The notes under the pieces are model-generated. The model was not told the DNA's origin. It made no database searches and saw only the letters and a program-made list of their open reading frames with translations. Below, one piece after another: positions 1-7,417 of a DNA stretch of 64,000 bases. The DNA lies in assembly GCA_964527735.1 (NCBI GenBank), contig CAZGPG010000001.1, positions 1-64,000 of the forward strand, given 5' to 3'. This stretch comes from JBEBVQ01 sp964527735. Lineage in GTDB: Bacteria > Bacteroidota > Bacteroidia > Chitinophagales > Chitinophagaceae. The stretch's first letter is position 1, and the number at the start of each line of letters is the position of its first letter. The position numbers and the translations under genes are program-made.

Positions 1-24
1 CACATTCAACACATTTGTCACATT
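1..24. repeat. dispersed CACATTCAACACATTT repeat, copy 1
   Basis: These 24 bases are identical to positions 59033-59056. At that second site they continue a long inverted repeat. The left part of the element is probably cut off by the window edge. It lies just upstream of the OsmC-like gene. Confidence 0.7.
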
Positions 25-50
25 TAATGGATCGTTTTAATTCATGGATT

Positions 51-548
51 ATGAGTCGGGAACACACTTACTCGCTGACCATTACCTGGACGGGAAATAC
101 AGGAACCGCGACGTCCGGCTACCGCTCGTATGAGCGCAGCCATATCATCTCGGCAGATAACAAGCCGGATATTGCCGCTTCTTCCGACCCCGCATTCCGG
201 GGCGACAACTCAAAATACAATCCCGAAGAATTGCTGGTCGCTTCCTTGTCCGGCTGTCATATGCTTTGGTTTCTGCACTTGTGTGCCGACCAGGGAGTCA
301 TAGTCACCGGTTATACAGATACCCCGGCGGGCATCATGACCGAAACAGCCAACGGTGGCGGGAAGTTTAAGGAAGTGGTTCTGAATCCCGTTGTAACGGT
401 GACGGAAACTTCCATGCTGGATAAGCTTGAGGGGCTTCATAAAAAAGCCCATGAGCTTTGTTTTATTGCCAATTCAGTGAATTTTGCTGTACGGCATAAT
501 GCAACGGCCGGGATCGATGAAACTGGTAAAGCGGGACTCGCGAGATGA
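51..548 (+). CDS. OsmC family protein
   Basis: 165-residue OsmC/Ohr-type protein. Members are cytosolic thiol peroxidases that reduce organic hydroperoxides, or close relatives with unknown substrates. Both expected cysteines are visible: Cys69 in the motif SLSGCHMLW and Cys137 in AHELCFIANSVNF. The second motif is typical of the OsmC branch whose members are called peroxiredoxins in Bacteroidota. I chose the ATG at 51 because an earlier in-frame start at 15 would place translation inside a dispersed repeat, and the family fold begins at SREHTYSLTITW. The gene is followed after 93 bp by sucB on the same strand. The family call is firm; the substrate is not known. Confidence 0.85.
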   Translation: MSREHTYSLTITWTGNTGTATSGYRSYERSHIISADNKPDIAASSDPAFRGDNSKYNPEELLVASLSGCHMLWFLHLCADQGVIVTGYTDTPAGIMTETANGGGKFKEVVLNPVVTVTETSMLDKLEGLHKKAHELCFIANSVNFAVRHNATAGIDETGKAGLAR

Positions 549-641
549 TACAATGCATGGACTGCTTCGCTCATGGCAACAATGGTTTTGAATAATCCCC
601 CGGCGTTTGCTAATTTAGCAGCCCGGAAATGTCCATAATCC

Positions 642-1874
642 ATGATAGAAATAAAAGTACCCACCGTCGGAGAGTCCATTAGTGAAGTGACACTTGTAAC
701 ATGGCTGAAAAAAGACGGGGATTGGGTGGAGCGCGACGAACTGCTGTGCGAGCTGGAATCTGAAAAGGCTACATTCGAGCTGAATGCAGAGCAGGCTGGC
801 ATTTTGCATGTCGTAGCACAGGAAGGTGATACCCTTAACATCGGGGATATTGCCTGCAAAATTGATGAAACCGCTGCCCGCCCGGAAGGAAGCGCGGCAC
901 CGGAAAAAGCGCCGGATCAGCCGGCCCCGGCAAAAAAAGAAGAAAAGCCTGCCAAAGACAGCAAGCCTGCCACAGCTCAGGCTGATAATAGTGCAAAAGC
1001 TACGCCGGTAGCCCGTTCTATCATGGCCGACAAGCAGGTGAAGGCAGGGGATGTGAAAGGGTCCGGTTCATTGGGGCGCATCCTGAAGCAGGATGTGCTG
1101 GAAGCGCTGGAGCACCCGGGTCGTAAAGGCGGCGCTGAGGCATTCAGCCGGAATGACAGAAGAGAGAAGATGAGCAACCTCCGCAAGACGGTATCCCGCC
1201 GCCTGGTAGAGGCCAAGAATACAACGGCCATGCTCACCACATTCAACGAAGTGGACATGAGCCGTATCATGGAGATACGTAAGCAGTATAAAGATACATT
1301 CAAGGAATTGCACGGCGTGAACCTCGGGTTTATGTCGTTCTTTACCAAGGCCTGCAGCTATGCGCTGCAGGAGTGGCCTGCGGTAAATGCCTATATCGAC
1401 GGAGAAGAAATTATTTACCATGATTATGCTGACATCTCCATTGCCGTATCCGCCCCCAAAGGGTTGGTTGTACCGGTAATCCGGAATGCCGAAAGCCTTG
1501 CAATGCACGAAATCGAAGCCAAAGTGGCTGAGCTCGCGAAGAAGGCGCGTGATAACAAGCTCAGCATCGAGGAAATGACGGGCGGTACATTTACGATCAC
1601 TAACGGCGGTGTATTCGGCTCTTTGATGTCCACGCCAATCCTCAACCTGCCACAGTCCGCAATTCTGGGCATGCACAAGATACAGGAGCGCCCGGTGGTT
1701 GTAAATGGCAAGATCGAAGCCCGCCCGATGATGTATGTAGCGCTCAGCTATGACCACCGTATTATTGACGGACGTGAATCGGTGAGCTTCCTGGTACGGG
1801 TTAAAGAATTGCTGGAGCAGCCCGAACTGCTGCTGTTTGGCAAAGATCCCATGAAAGCACTTCTTGAGTTATGA
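642..1874 (+). CDS. sucB: 2-oxoglutarate dehydrogenase E2 (dihydrolipoyllysine succinyltransferase)
   Basis: 410 residues. The E2 core of the 2-oxoglutarate dehydrogenase complex transfers the succinyl group from a lipoyl arm to CoA in the TCA cycle. Domains in order: one lipoyl domain at residues 1-75 with the lipoylated Lys42 in ELESEKATFE; an Ala/Pro/Lys-rich linker to about 120; the peripheral subunit-binding domain around 122-157 (ATPVARSIMADK); and the catalytic domain, with the active-site HxxxD of SYDHRIIDGRES near residues 372-376. A single lipoyl domain and the IEIKVPTVGESISE start fit succinyl rather than acetyl transferases. The E1 gene is not adjacent in the visible sequence. Confidence 0.95.
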   Translation: MIEIKVPTVGESISEVTLVTWLKKDGDWVERDELLCELESEKATFELNAEQAGILHVVAQEGDTLNIGDIACKIDETAARPEGSAAPEKAPDQPAPAKKEEKPAKDSKPATAQADNSAKATPVARSIMADKQVKAGDVKGSGSLGRILKQDVLEALEHPGRKGGAEAFSRNDRREKMSNLRKTVSRRLVEAKNTTAMLTTFNEVDMSRIMEIRKQYKDTFKELHGVNLGFMSFFTKACSYALQEWPAVNAYIDGEEIIYHDYADISIAVSAPKGLVVPVIRNAESLAMHEIEAKVAELAKKARDNKLSIEEMTGGTFTITNGGVFGSLMSTPILNLPQSAILGMHKIQERPVVVNGKIEARPMMYVALSYDHRIIDGRESVSFLVRVKELLEQPELLLFGKDPMKALLEL

Positions 1875-1948
1875 GTTATGAATGTTGAGTTATGAATTCA
1901 CCATTCATAACCCACAACTCATAATTCATCACTCATCACTCATAACTC
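1866..1948. repeat. imperfect inverted repeat of the ATGAGTTATGAAT family
   Basis: GAGTTATGAGT at 1866-1876 pairs with ACTCATAACTC at 1938-1948, with further partial pairing inside. The left arm overlaps the last codons of sucB. The repeat fills the gap before the response regulator gene and probably acts as a terminator or attenuator. The same family occurs at 13871-13938 and 15629-15704. Confidence 0.7.
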
Positions 1949-1953
1949 TTGAC

Positions 1954-2646
1954 ATGATAAAGTGTCTGCTTGTAGAAGATGATGAGCGGATCGCTTCTTT
2001 TGTAAAAGAAGGGCTTTCTGAGAAGGGCTACCTTGTAGATACTGTAGCTTCCGGATATGAAGCCATCAGCCGGATCAATAGTATCGACTATGATGTAGTG
2101 ATCCTGGATATCATGCTGCCCGATATCGATGGCTACGAAGTTTGCAAAGCTACCCGCAAACGGAATATCAAATCCATTATCATCATCCTGAGCGCCCTGG
2201 GCGACCCGGAAGAAAAGATCCGCGGACTCGAAGCCGGCGCTGATGATTTCATGATAAAGCCCTTTCATTTCCGGGAGTTATTGGCAAGAATTAATGCTCA
2301 GTTGCGCCGCAAGCAAATGGAGAAAGGGGTTTTTGAAGACAATAGCTATGCGGATATTGAGGTGGATGTGAATAGTAATACGGTGATGCGCGGCGGCAGG
2401 AAGATAGAGCTGACACCACGTGAATTCAGCCTGCTGATGTACCTGATGCGCAACCGGGAACGGGTATTGTCACGCACCGAGATCACGGAAGCTGTATGGG
2501 ATATTCACTTCAGCTCTCATACCAACGTTGTTGATGTGTATATCAACTATCTCCGCAATAAAATTGACAAGGACTTTGACGATAAGCTGATACACACGAT
2601 CAAAGGCCGGGGATATCAGTTAAAACTGAAACGCGATGAACCTTAA
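1954..2646 (+). CDS. OmpR-family response regulator
   Basis: 230-residue DNA-binding response regulator. The receiver domain spans residues 1-115, with acidic pocket VEDDE, phospho-acceptor Asp52 in VVILDIMLPDIDG and a conserved Lys in MIKPFHF. A winged-helix domain follows (about 130-228: ELTPREFSLLMYL, HTIKGRGYQ). The ATG at 1954 begins with the canonical MIKCLLVEDD. A longer frame from 1882 would encode only inverted-repeat sequence, so I rejected it. The gene overlaps the following kinase gene by 11 bp, so the two are translationally coupled. The arrangement resembles CusR/CusS-like metal-sensing pairs, and the efflux operon at 4879-10522 is the probable target. Confidence 0.93.
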   Translation: MIKCLLVEDDERIASFVKEGLSEKGYLVDTVASGYEAISRINSIDYDVVILDIMLPDIDGYEVCKATRKRNIKSIIIILSALGDPEEKIRGLEAGADDFMIKPFHFRELLARINAQLRRKQMEKGVFEDNSYADIEVDVNSNTVMRGGRKIELTPREFSLLMYLMRNRERVLSRTEITEAVWDIHFSSHTNVVDVYINYLRNKIDKDFDDKLIHTIKGRGYQLKLKRDEP

Positions 2647-3997
2647 GCAAAAGCTGGCATTGCGCTCTACGGTGGTTTGTGCCGTGACGTTGCTGCTGGT
2701 GTTTGGCGGCACATTTTATTTTTTCAGAAACTATATTGATCTACAGTATTACCGTCTGCTCGATGAACGGGCGCTGACCGCGGCATTTATTTTCCTGGAG
2801 AAGGATGAGCTGAGTAAACACAATTACCGTACTTATGAAAAGAAATATCTGCAGTCGCTGAGCGATGAAATGATACAGATATACGACGATAAGGGTATTG
2901 TATCTTTTGTAAGAGAAGAGGCTGGCTTTCCCGTTTCCCCGGAGCTGCTACGGAAAATAAGAACAGAGGAAAAATATAACTTCCGGCGGGGCAGCCGCCA
3001 GTTCTCCGGGATCTTTTACAAAGACAACCAGGGAGATTTTGTGATCATCATTTCCGGAGTCAACACCCGGGCCGAAGGCCAGGTGAGAAGCCTGTTGTAC
3101 CTGATGAGCCTTTTCTTCGTGATCGGCATCATCATCAATTACCTGTTTAATATTTTCGTGGCTAACAGGACCTTTCGTCCTTTTTCGGCTGTGCTGCATA
3201 AAGTGAATGCTATTTCTTCGGAAAACCTGCACGACCGCCTGCCCGTCACGCCCGGTCGTAAAGACGAGCTGGAGGAGCTTGTTACCACCCTTAATATGTT
3301 TCTCGGCAGGCTTGAAAGAGAAGTGAACAACCAGAAGAGTTTTCTGAAGAATATTTCCCATGAGCTGAAAACGCCACTGACGGCGATCATTGGCCGGGCA
3401 GAGGTGGCGCTGGAGCAAGACCGCGCCGACTATCGGCAGGTGCTGCAGAAGATTATACAGGATACGGCGGAAGTGAAATCGGTTATCGAAGGGTTGCTGC
3501 TCATCAGCGGATTGCAGATGGGCGGTGGTGCTGCTGCTACCGTTCATAACAGCCGGTTCCGGATAGATGAACTGGTTTGGGAGGTATTGGAGAAGCTCAG
3601 GTTCAAATATCCGGAGGCCGTATTTCACACATCGCTGCATGTGGAATCTCCCGATGAGCATTTACTCGAAATATATGCGCACCGCGATTTGCTTTCCACC
3701 GCACTGATGAATGTAGTGGATAATGCAGTCAAGTACAGCAGTGACCTGAGCGCGGAGATTGAGATACGCATCACAGCCGGCCGGCCGGAGATCGTAGTAC
3801 GCGATAACGGGCCGGGCATCCCGGCGCCGGAACGGGAACAGATATTCGACCTGTTCTTCCGGGGATCGAATGTGCGGCATCTGCCCGGGCAGGGTATTGG
3901 CCTTTCTCTTACACGCCAGATACTCGTTTTTTGCGGGGTAGAGATGTATATCCACGATACGTCCGGATCGGGTACGGAAGTGCGGTTGCGTTTTTGA
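2636..3997 (+). CDS. sensor histidine kinase (partner of the 1954 regulator)
   Basis: 453 residues. A first membrane helix lies at about residues 11-30, then a short periplasmic sensor region of about 120 residues, and a second helix at about 152-175. A HAMP-like linker leads to a HisKA domain with His242 in KNISHELKTPLTA and an HATPase_c domain (N-box NVVDNAVKYSS, G1 DNGPGIP, G2 GQGIGLSLTRQIL). The start overlaps the regulator stop by 11 bp. The small periplasmic domain is typical of kinases sensing metals or envelope signals, but no metal-binding motif is obvious, so the signal is unknown. Confidence 0.92.
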   Translation: MNLKQKLALRSTVVCAVTLLLVFGGTFYFFRNYIDLQYYRLLDERALTAAFIFLEKDELSKHNYRTYEKKYLQSLSDEMIQIYDDKGIVSFVREEAGFPVSPELLRKIRTEEKYNFRRGSRQFSGIFYKDNQGDFVIIISGVNTRAEGQVRSLLYLMSLFFVIGIIINYLFNIFVANRTFRPFSAVLHKVNAISSENLHDRLPVTPGRKDELEELVTTLNMFLGRLEREVNNQKSFLKNISHELKTPLTAIIGRAEVALEQDRADYRQVLQKIIQDTAEVKSVIEGLLLISGLQMGGGAAATVHNSRFRIDELVWEVLEKLRFKYPEAVFHTSLHVESPDEHLLEIYAHRDLLSTALMNVVDNAVKYSSDLSAEIEIRITAGRPEIVVRDNGPGIPAPEREQIFDLFFRGSNVRHLPGQGIGLSLTRQILVFCGVEMYIHDTSGSGTEVRLRF

Positions 3998-4105
3998 ATT
4001 GATCATTTTCCCGAAACTATAATGTTGATTGTGTGACGGCTATACATACTTGTTTGCCTGAAAATTATTAATTTTACCTGATGGTATTAATTGATAGATA
4101 AATGA

Positions 4106-4690
4106 ATGAACAACAGATCAAAATACAATCCCCACATCCACCATCGCCGTTCCATCCGGCTAAAAGGTTATGATTACAGCCGGGAGGGTTTGTATTTTAT
4201 TACGATCTGCTGTCAGGACAAGGTATGCCTGTTCGGAGATGTTGTGGATGAAAAAATGATATTGAATGAATATGGCCTGGTGGCACAAAATGAATGGTTG
4301 AAAACCCCGGAAATACGTCCCAATGTGGAATTGGGCGAATTTGTGGTAATGCCCAATCATATCCATGGCATCATACGGTTAATTCACGACCCCCGTAGGG
4401 GCGAATTGCATTCGCCCCCAAACACCGGCGAATTCGATGGGGATGAATGTAATGAGGGCGAATGCAATTCGCCCCTACCACGGGGAACGTCCCAAACCAT
4501 TGGGGCCATTGTGCGGGGATATAAATCGGCGGTGACAAAAAAATTGAATTCGATGAATATTGGACACGTGATCTGGCAACGCAATTACCACGAGCATATC
4601 ATCCGGAATGAAAAATCATATCAACGCATTGCGGAATATATTATCAATAATCCAGCAAAATGGGAGGACGACAAATTTTATATGAAATGA
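4106..4690 (+). CDS. REP-associated tyrosine transposase (RAYT, IS200/Y1 type)
   Basis: 194-residue Y1 transposase-family protein. RAYTs are single-strand DNA nucleases thought to move REP elements, short hairpins preceded by GTAG. The N-terminus RRSIRLKGYDYSREGLYFIT is the RAYT signature. The HUH metal site is VVMPNHIHGII near residues 79-89, and the probable nucleophilic tyrosine is in WQRNYHEHIIR. About 40 residues in the middle (from HDPRRGELHSP to EGECNSPLPRG) are encoded by two inverted copies of the REP-like element itself at 4395-4418 and 4456-4478, apparently inserted in frame. It stands alone, with no second transposase or IS ends, between the two-component system and the efflux operon that system probably controls. 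Activity is not known. Confidence 0.9.
   Translation: MNNRSKYNPHIHHRRSIRLKGYDYSREGLYFITICCQDKVCLFGDVVDEKMILNEYGLVAQNEWLKTPEIRPNVELGEFVVMPNHIHGIIRLIHDPRRGELHSPPNTGEFDGDECNEGECNSPLPRGTSQTIGAIVRGYKSAVTKKLNSMNIGHVIWQRNYHEHIIRNEKSYQRIAEYIINNPAKWEDDKFYMK
4395..4418 (+). repeat. REP-like element GTAGGGGCGAAT...ATTCGCCCC inside the RAYT gene
   Basis: A GTAG foot is followed by a hairpin, with arms GGGGCGAAT and ATTCGCCCC around TGC. It lies in the coding frame of the transposase. Copies of the same element are seen at 15110, 18219, 26359 and 44628. Confidence 0.85.
4456..4478 (-). repeat. REP-like element, inverted partner inside the RAYT gene
   Basis: Reads as GTAGGGGCGAATTGCATTCGCCC on the minus strand. 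Together with 4395-4418 it forms a head-to-head pair resembling a bacterial interspersed mosaic element, flanked by CCCC at the left and GGGG at the right. Confidence 0.85.
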
Positions 4691-4769
4691 AATCTACCAA
4701 AGAAAAAATTAGTAATCATGTACCCTAAACCAACCGCATAGAATATAAACGTGAGGTGGTTATAAGACG

Positions 4770-4835
4770 ACCTAATCTCTTTCTAATGTTCCTGTAATCC
4801 GCTTCTAATCTTTCATTATCCGGCTTCTAATGTAG
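4770..4835 (+). promoter_or_regulatory. 11-bp phased TTCTAAT array, probable response-regulator binding sites
   Basis: Six 11-bp units are seen in register. Exact TTCTAAT occurs at 4781, 4803 and 4825, a spacing of 22 bp, and weaker versions lie in between (CCTAAT at 4771, CTGTAAT at 4792, CATTAT at 4814). The array ends 6 bp before a perfect TAnnTTTG element. OmpR/PhoB-family regulators bind 11-bp direct repeats, and such a regulator is encoded at 1954-2646. Function is inferred. Confidence 0.75.
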
Positions 4836-4841
4836 CAGCAA

Positions 4842-4849
4842 TAGCTTTG
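4842..4849 (+). promoter_or_regulatory. promoter -7 element TAGCTTTG of the efflux operon
   Basis: Perfect match to the Bacteroidota consensus TAnnTTTG. No -33 TTTG is visible upstream; the TTCTAAT array sits there instead, as expected for an activator-dependent promoter. Transcription would begin near 4854, which rules out the ATG at 4858 as a normal start. Confidence 0.7.
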
Positions 4850-4878
4850 CTGCCCAGATGATCAGCAAACAGAGAGCC

Positions 4879-6177
4879 ATGCAGAAATATGTGAGAGGAA
4901 GTGTCCTTCTGCTTGCATTTTTCTGTTCCGATATACTGCACGCGCAGCCCACCGATACCGTTTTTCTGACCCGCAAACAGGCAGAAAAAATATTCCTGGA
5001 TAAAAATATTCAGTTACTTGCCGGGAAGCTCAATATTCAGCAGGCGGAGGCGCGTATAGCACAGGCACGTCTCTGGCCCAATCCCCGGCTGACTATAGAC
5101 GAGGTGAACCTCTGGGCAACGCCCGCGCAATTGTCTATGGGAGAAGAATTGCCCGCACTTTTCAATAATGGATTCGGGAAAAATCAGCAAATATCGGCCC
5201 AACTGGAGCAGACACTGATCACAGCGGGGAAGAGAAGAAAACTGATCGCCATCGAACAGGTAGGGCGCGATATGGCAGTGGCTTATTTCGAAGAACTGAT
5301 ACGTAACCTCAAAATCGAATTCAGGAATCTGCTCACGGAATTGCAATATCTGCAGTCGTACCAGGAGGTATTTTCACGCCAGATACCGGAAGCCCGGAAG
5401 CTGCTTACGGCTTATGAAAGACTGGCGCCAACCGGGAATATCAACCGGGCGGATGTGGTGCGCCTTAAAGCGCTCGTGCTCGAGCTGCATGATGAATACA
5501 ATGAATTGCATAAGCAGACAAACGCCGTGCAAAAAGAGCTGACAGTACTGCTGGGCCTCTCTCCCGGCAGTTATATCCGGATGAGCAACGACGACGTTGT
5601 GCCCGAGCCCGAAGCATATGAAACATCTCCGTTGCCCGAACTGATACATCGTGCGCTTGCCGGCCGGCCGGATCTGATATTGGCACAGCTCGAATCCAAA
5701 CATGCCGGTAACACGCTGTCGTACGAATTGGCAGGTCGTGTGCCAGACGTTACTGTATCTGCCGGATACGATAGGGGAGGAAACTTCATGTACAATTTCT
5801 TAGGATTCGGCGTAGGGCTGGATATACCGGTTTTTCATCGTAACCAGGGGAATGTCAAAGCCGCAAGGATTGCCACGGAAAAAGCGTCCTTACTGGAGCA
5901 GGACCAAAGTCGTCGTGTAGAAGCAGAAGTCATAGAAGCATACCAAAATCTGAAGGCCAGTATCAATCTATACAAACAGATCGAGCATGATTATGAAGCA
6001 GAACTGGATCATCTCCTCAGTGGATATACCCGCAATTTCAGCGAACGGAATGTAAGTATGCTCGAATTCCTGGACTTCCTGGAGGCATTCCTGGAGAACA
6101 AAAAGATCATATTGAATGCGAAGAGATCATTGAACCGGGCGATCGAAGAATTGACATATACCATCGGCCCGTCGTAG
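4879..6177 (+). CDS. TolC-family outer membrane efflux protein (CusC/CzcC-like)
   Basis: 432 residues. It is the outer-membrane channel of a tripartite efflux pump that passes substrate from the periplasm to the outside. A signal peptide is visible at residues 1-23 (hydrophobic VLLLAFFCSDILHA, then QPTD). The body has the two long helical repeats of the family rich in coiled coil (AEARIAQARLWPNPRL in repeat 1, LNRAIEELTYTIG at the end). The start at 4879 is preferred over 4858, because the predicted transcription start lies at about 4854. The TAG stop lies in the GTAG foot of a REP-like element. It is the first gene of an operon with the CusB- and CusA-like genes. Confidence 0.9.
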   Translation: MQKYVRGSVLLLAFFCSDILHAQPTDTVFLTRKQAEKIFLDKNIQLLAGKLNIQQAEARIAQARLWPNPRLTIDEVNLWATPAQLSMGEELPALFNNGFGKNQQISAQLEQTLITAGKRRKLIAIEQVGRDMAVAYFEELIRNLKIEFRNLLTELQYLQSYQEVFSRQIPEARKLLTAYERLAPTGNINRADVVRLKALVLELHDEYNELHKQTNAVQKELTVLLGLSPGSYIRMSNDDVVPEPEAYETSPLPELIHRALAGRPDLILAQLESKHAGNTLSYELAGRVPDVTVSAGYDRGGNFMYNFLGFGVGLDIPVFHRNQGNVKAARIATEKASLLEQDQSRRVEAEVIEAYQNLKASINLYKQIEHDYEAELDHLLSGYTRNFSERNVSMLEFLDFLEAFLENKKIILNAKRSLNRAIEELTYTIGPS

Positions 6178-6199
6178 GGGCAATCCTGCGTGATTGCCC
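6174..6199 (+). repeat. REP-like element (GTAGGGGCAATC variant) at the tolC-like stop codon
   Basis: GTAG plus hairpin GGGGCAATC / GATTGCCC. The TAG of the foot is the stop codon of the upstream gene. A second degenerate stem (CACGTGATTGCCC) ends at 6244, so the whole gap before the CusB-like gene consists of this element. Confidence 0.75.
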
Positions 6200-6285
6200 G
6201 CTGTCCGCACGTGGTTGCTGCGTGTGCCCCGCACGTGATTGCCCAATGATAATAATGCAGATTGTTAATAAATGAAAACATTGCA

Positions 6286-7398
6286 ATGAAAATAGCGTAT
6301 CGTATATCCTGGTATTACCTCCCTGTCTGGACAGCCATGTTGTTTTTATGCATAGGCTGTCAGCAGCAGGAAGAAGTTGCTGCGCCTCCGGGGCCATATT
6401 GTATCGGGGAAACGCTGAAGGGGAAAATTCATATAGACACGGTAGCTGAAGAGCCGGTGACGGAATCGCGAAGACTGACGGGAGAAGTGGCGTACAATCC
6501 CGATAAAGTACTTCACTACGTCACGCTGGTCAGTGGGGTTATCACCCGGACTGAGTTTACGCTTGGCGATTACGTAACAAAGGGACAGGTACTGGCGGGT
6601 ATCAAAAGTGCAGAGCTGAACAGCCTGGAATCGGAGCGGAAAACCCTGGAATCCCGTTTGTCGGTAGCGCAAAGAAATGTGAGCGCCGTACAATCAATGT
6701 ACGACGACGGGATCGCGTCCGGTAAAGACCTGCTTGAAGCGCAGAGCGAAGCTCAGATCATCCGTGCAGAACTGGAAAAAGTAAGAACGAATCTGTCGTT
6801 TTTCAGTCCTTCTCCAGAGCCTGGTATCTTTCTGATTAAAGCGCCTGCTTCGGGCTTTATCGTTGACAAGCGCATTACCCCCGGTATTCAGGTATCGGGT
6901 GGCAGCGAGCCGCTGTTCACTATTTCAGATCTGGGCAACGTCTGGGTAACGGCTAATGTCTATGCCGGTGATCTGGCTTATGTAAAGGAAGGGATGCCGG
7001 TGCAGCTCCATTCGGTCGCTTATAAGGGCGAAACATTTTCGGGAACGGTCAAAGCATTGTCGCAGGTGTTTGATGCGGAAGAAAAAGTGCTGAAGGCGCG
7101 GGTCGTTATGGATAACCCGGGTCTGAAGCTCAAGCCCGGGATGTTTATCGATGTGCTGGTAAAAAAGGAAACGGATCAGCAGGCGGTGAGCGTGTCACAG
7201 AAGGCGCTGATTTTTAATGATAACAGGCATTACGTACTGGTATGGCATTCCGATTGCGATATTGAGATCCGTGAAGTAGAAATAGCAGCACAGAACAACG
7301 GTATTGTATTTGCCGGAGAAGGACTTGCACCGGGTGAGCAGATAATCACCCGCAATCACCTCCTGATCTTTGAAGCATTGCAAAGCCGTAAAAAATAA
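6286..7398 (+). CDS. RND efflux periplasmic adaptor (CusB/CzcB-like)
   Basis: 370-residue membrane fusion protein linking the inner-membrane pump to the TolC-like channel. The ATG at 6286 gives a lipoprotein signal ending in LCIGC, so it is probably lipid-anchored at Cys27. The order is the usual one: a beta-barrel/lipoyl half (LTGEVAYNPDK, GDYVTKGQVLAGIKS), an alpha-hairpin (LNSLESERKTLESRLSVAQRN to AELEKVRTN), the second lipoyl half (IKAPASGFIVDKRITPG), a barrel (GNVWVTANVYAGDL) and a membrane-proximal domain. No Met- or His-rich metal-binding extension is present, so the metal cannot be named. Confidence 0.92.
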   Translation: MKIAYRISWYYLPVWTAMLFLCIGCQQQEEVAAPPGPYCIGETLKGKIHIDTVAEEPVTESRRLTGEVAYNPDKVLHYVTLVSGVITRTEFTLGDYVTKGQVLAGIKSAELNSLESERKTLESRLSVAQRNVSAVQSMYDDGIASGKDLLEAQSEAQIIRAELEKVRTNLSFFSPSPEPGIFLIKAPASGFIVDKRITPGIQVSGGSEPLFTISDLGNVWVTANVYAGDLAYVKEGMPVQLHSVAYKGETFSGTVKALSQVFDAEEKVLKARVVMDNPGLKLKPGMFIDVLVKKETDQQAVSVSQKALIFNDNRHYVLVWHSDCDIEIREVEIAAQNNGIVFAGEGLAPGEQIITRNHLLIFEALQSRKK

Positions 7399-7417
7399 AG
7401 GCGTTAAACATTCCCGG

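Noticed and set aside
1882..1953. N-terminal extension of the response regulator
   Set aside because: The added residues are translated from an inverted repeat. The receiver domain begins at 1954.
4770..4835. Short phased repeats considered as a CRISPR-like array
   Set aside because: Units are 11 bp without spacers of constant size and lie directly in front of a promoter; a regulator site fits far better.
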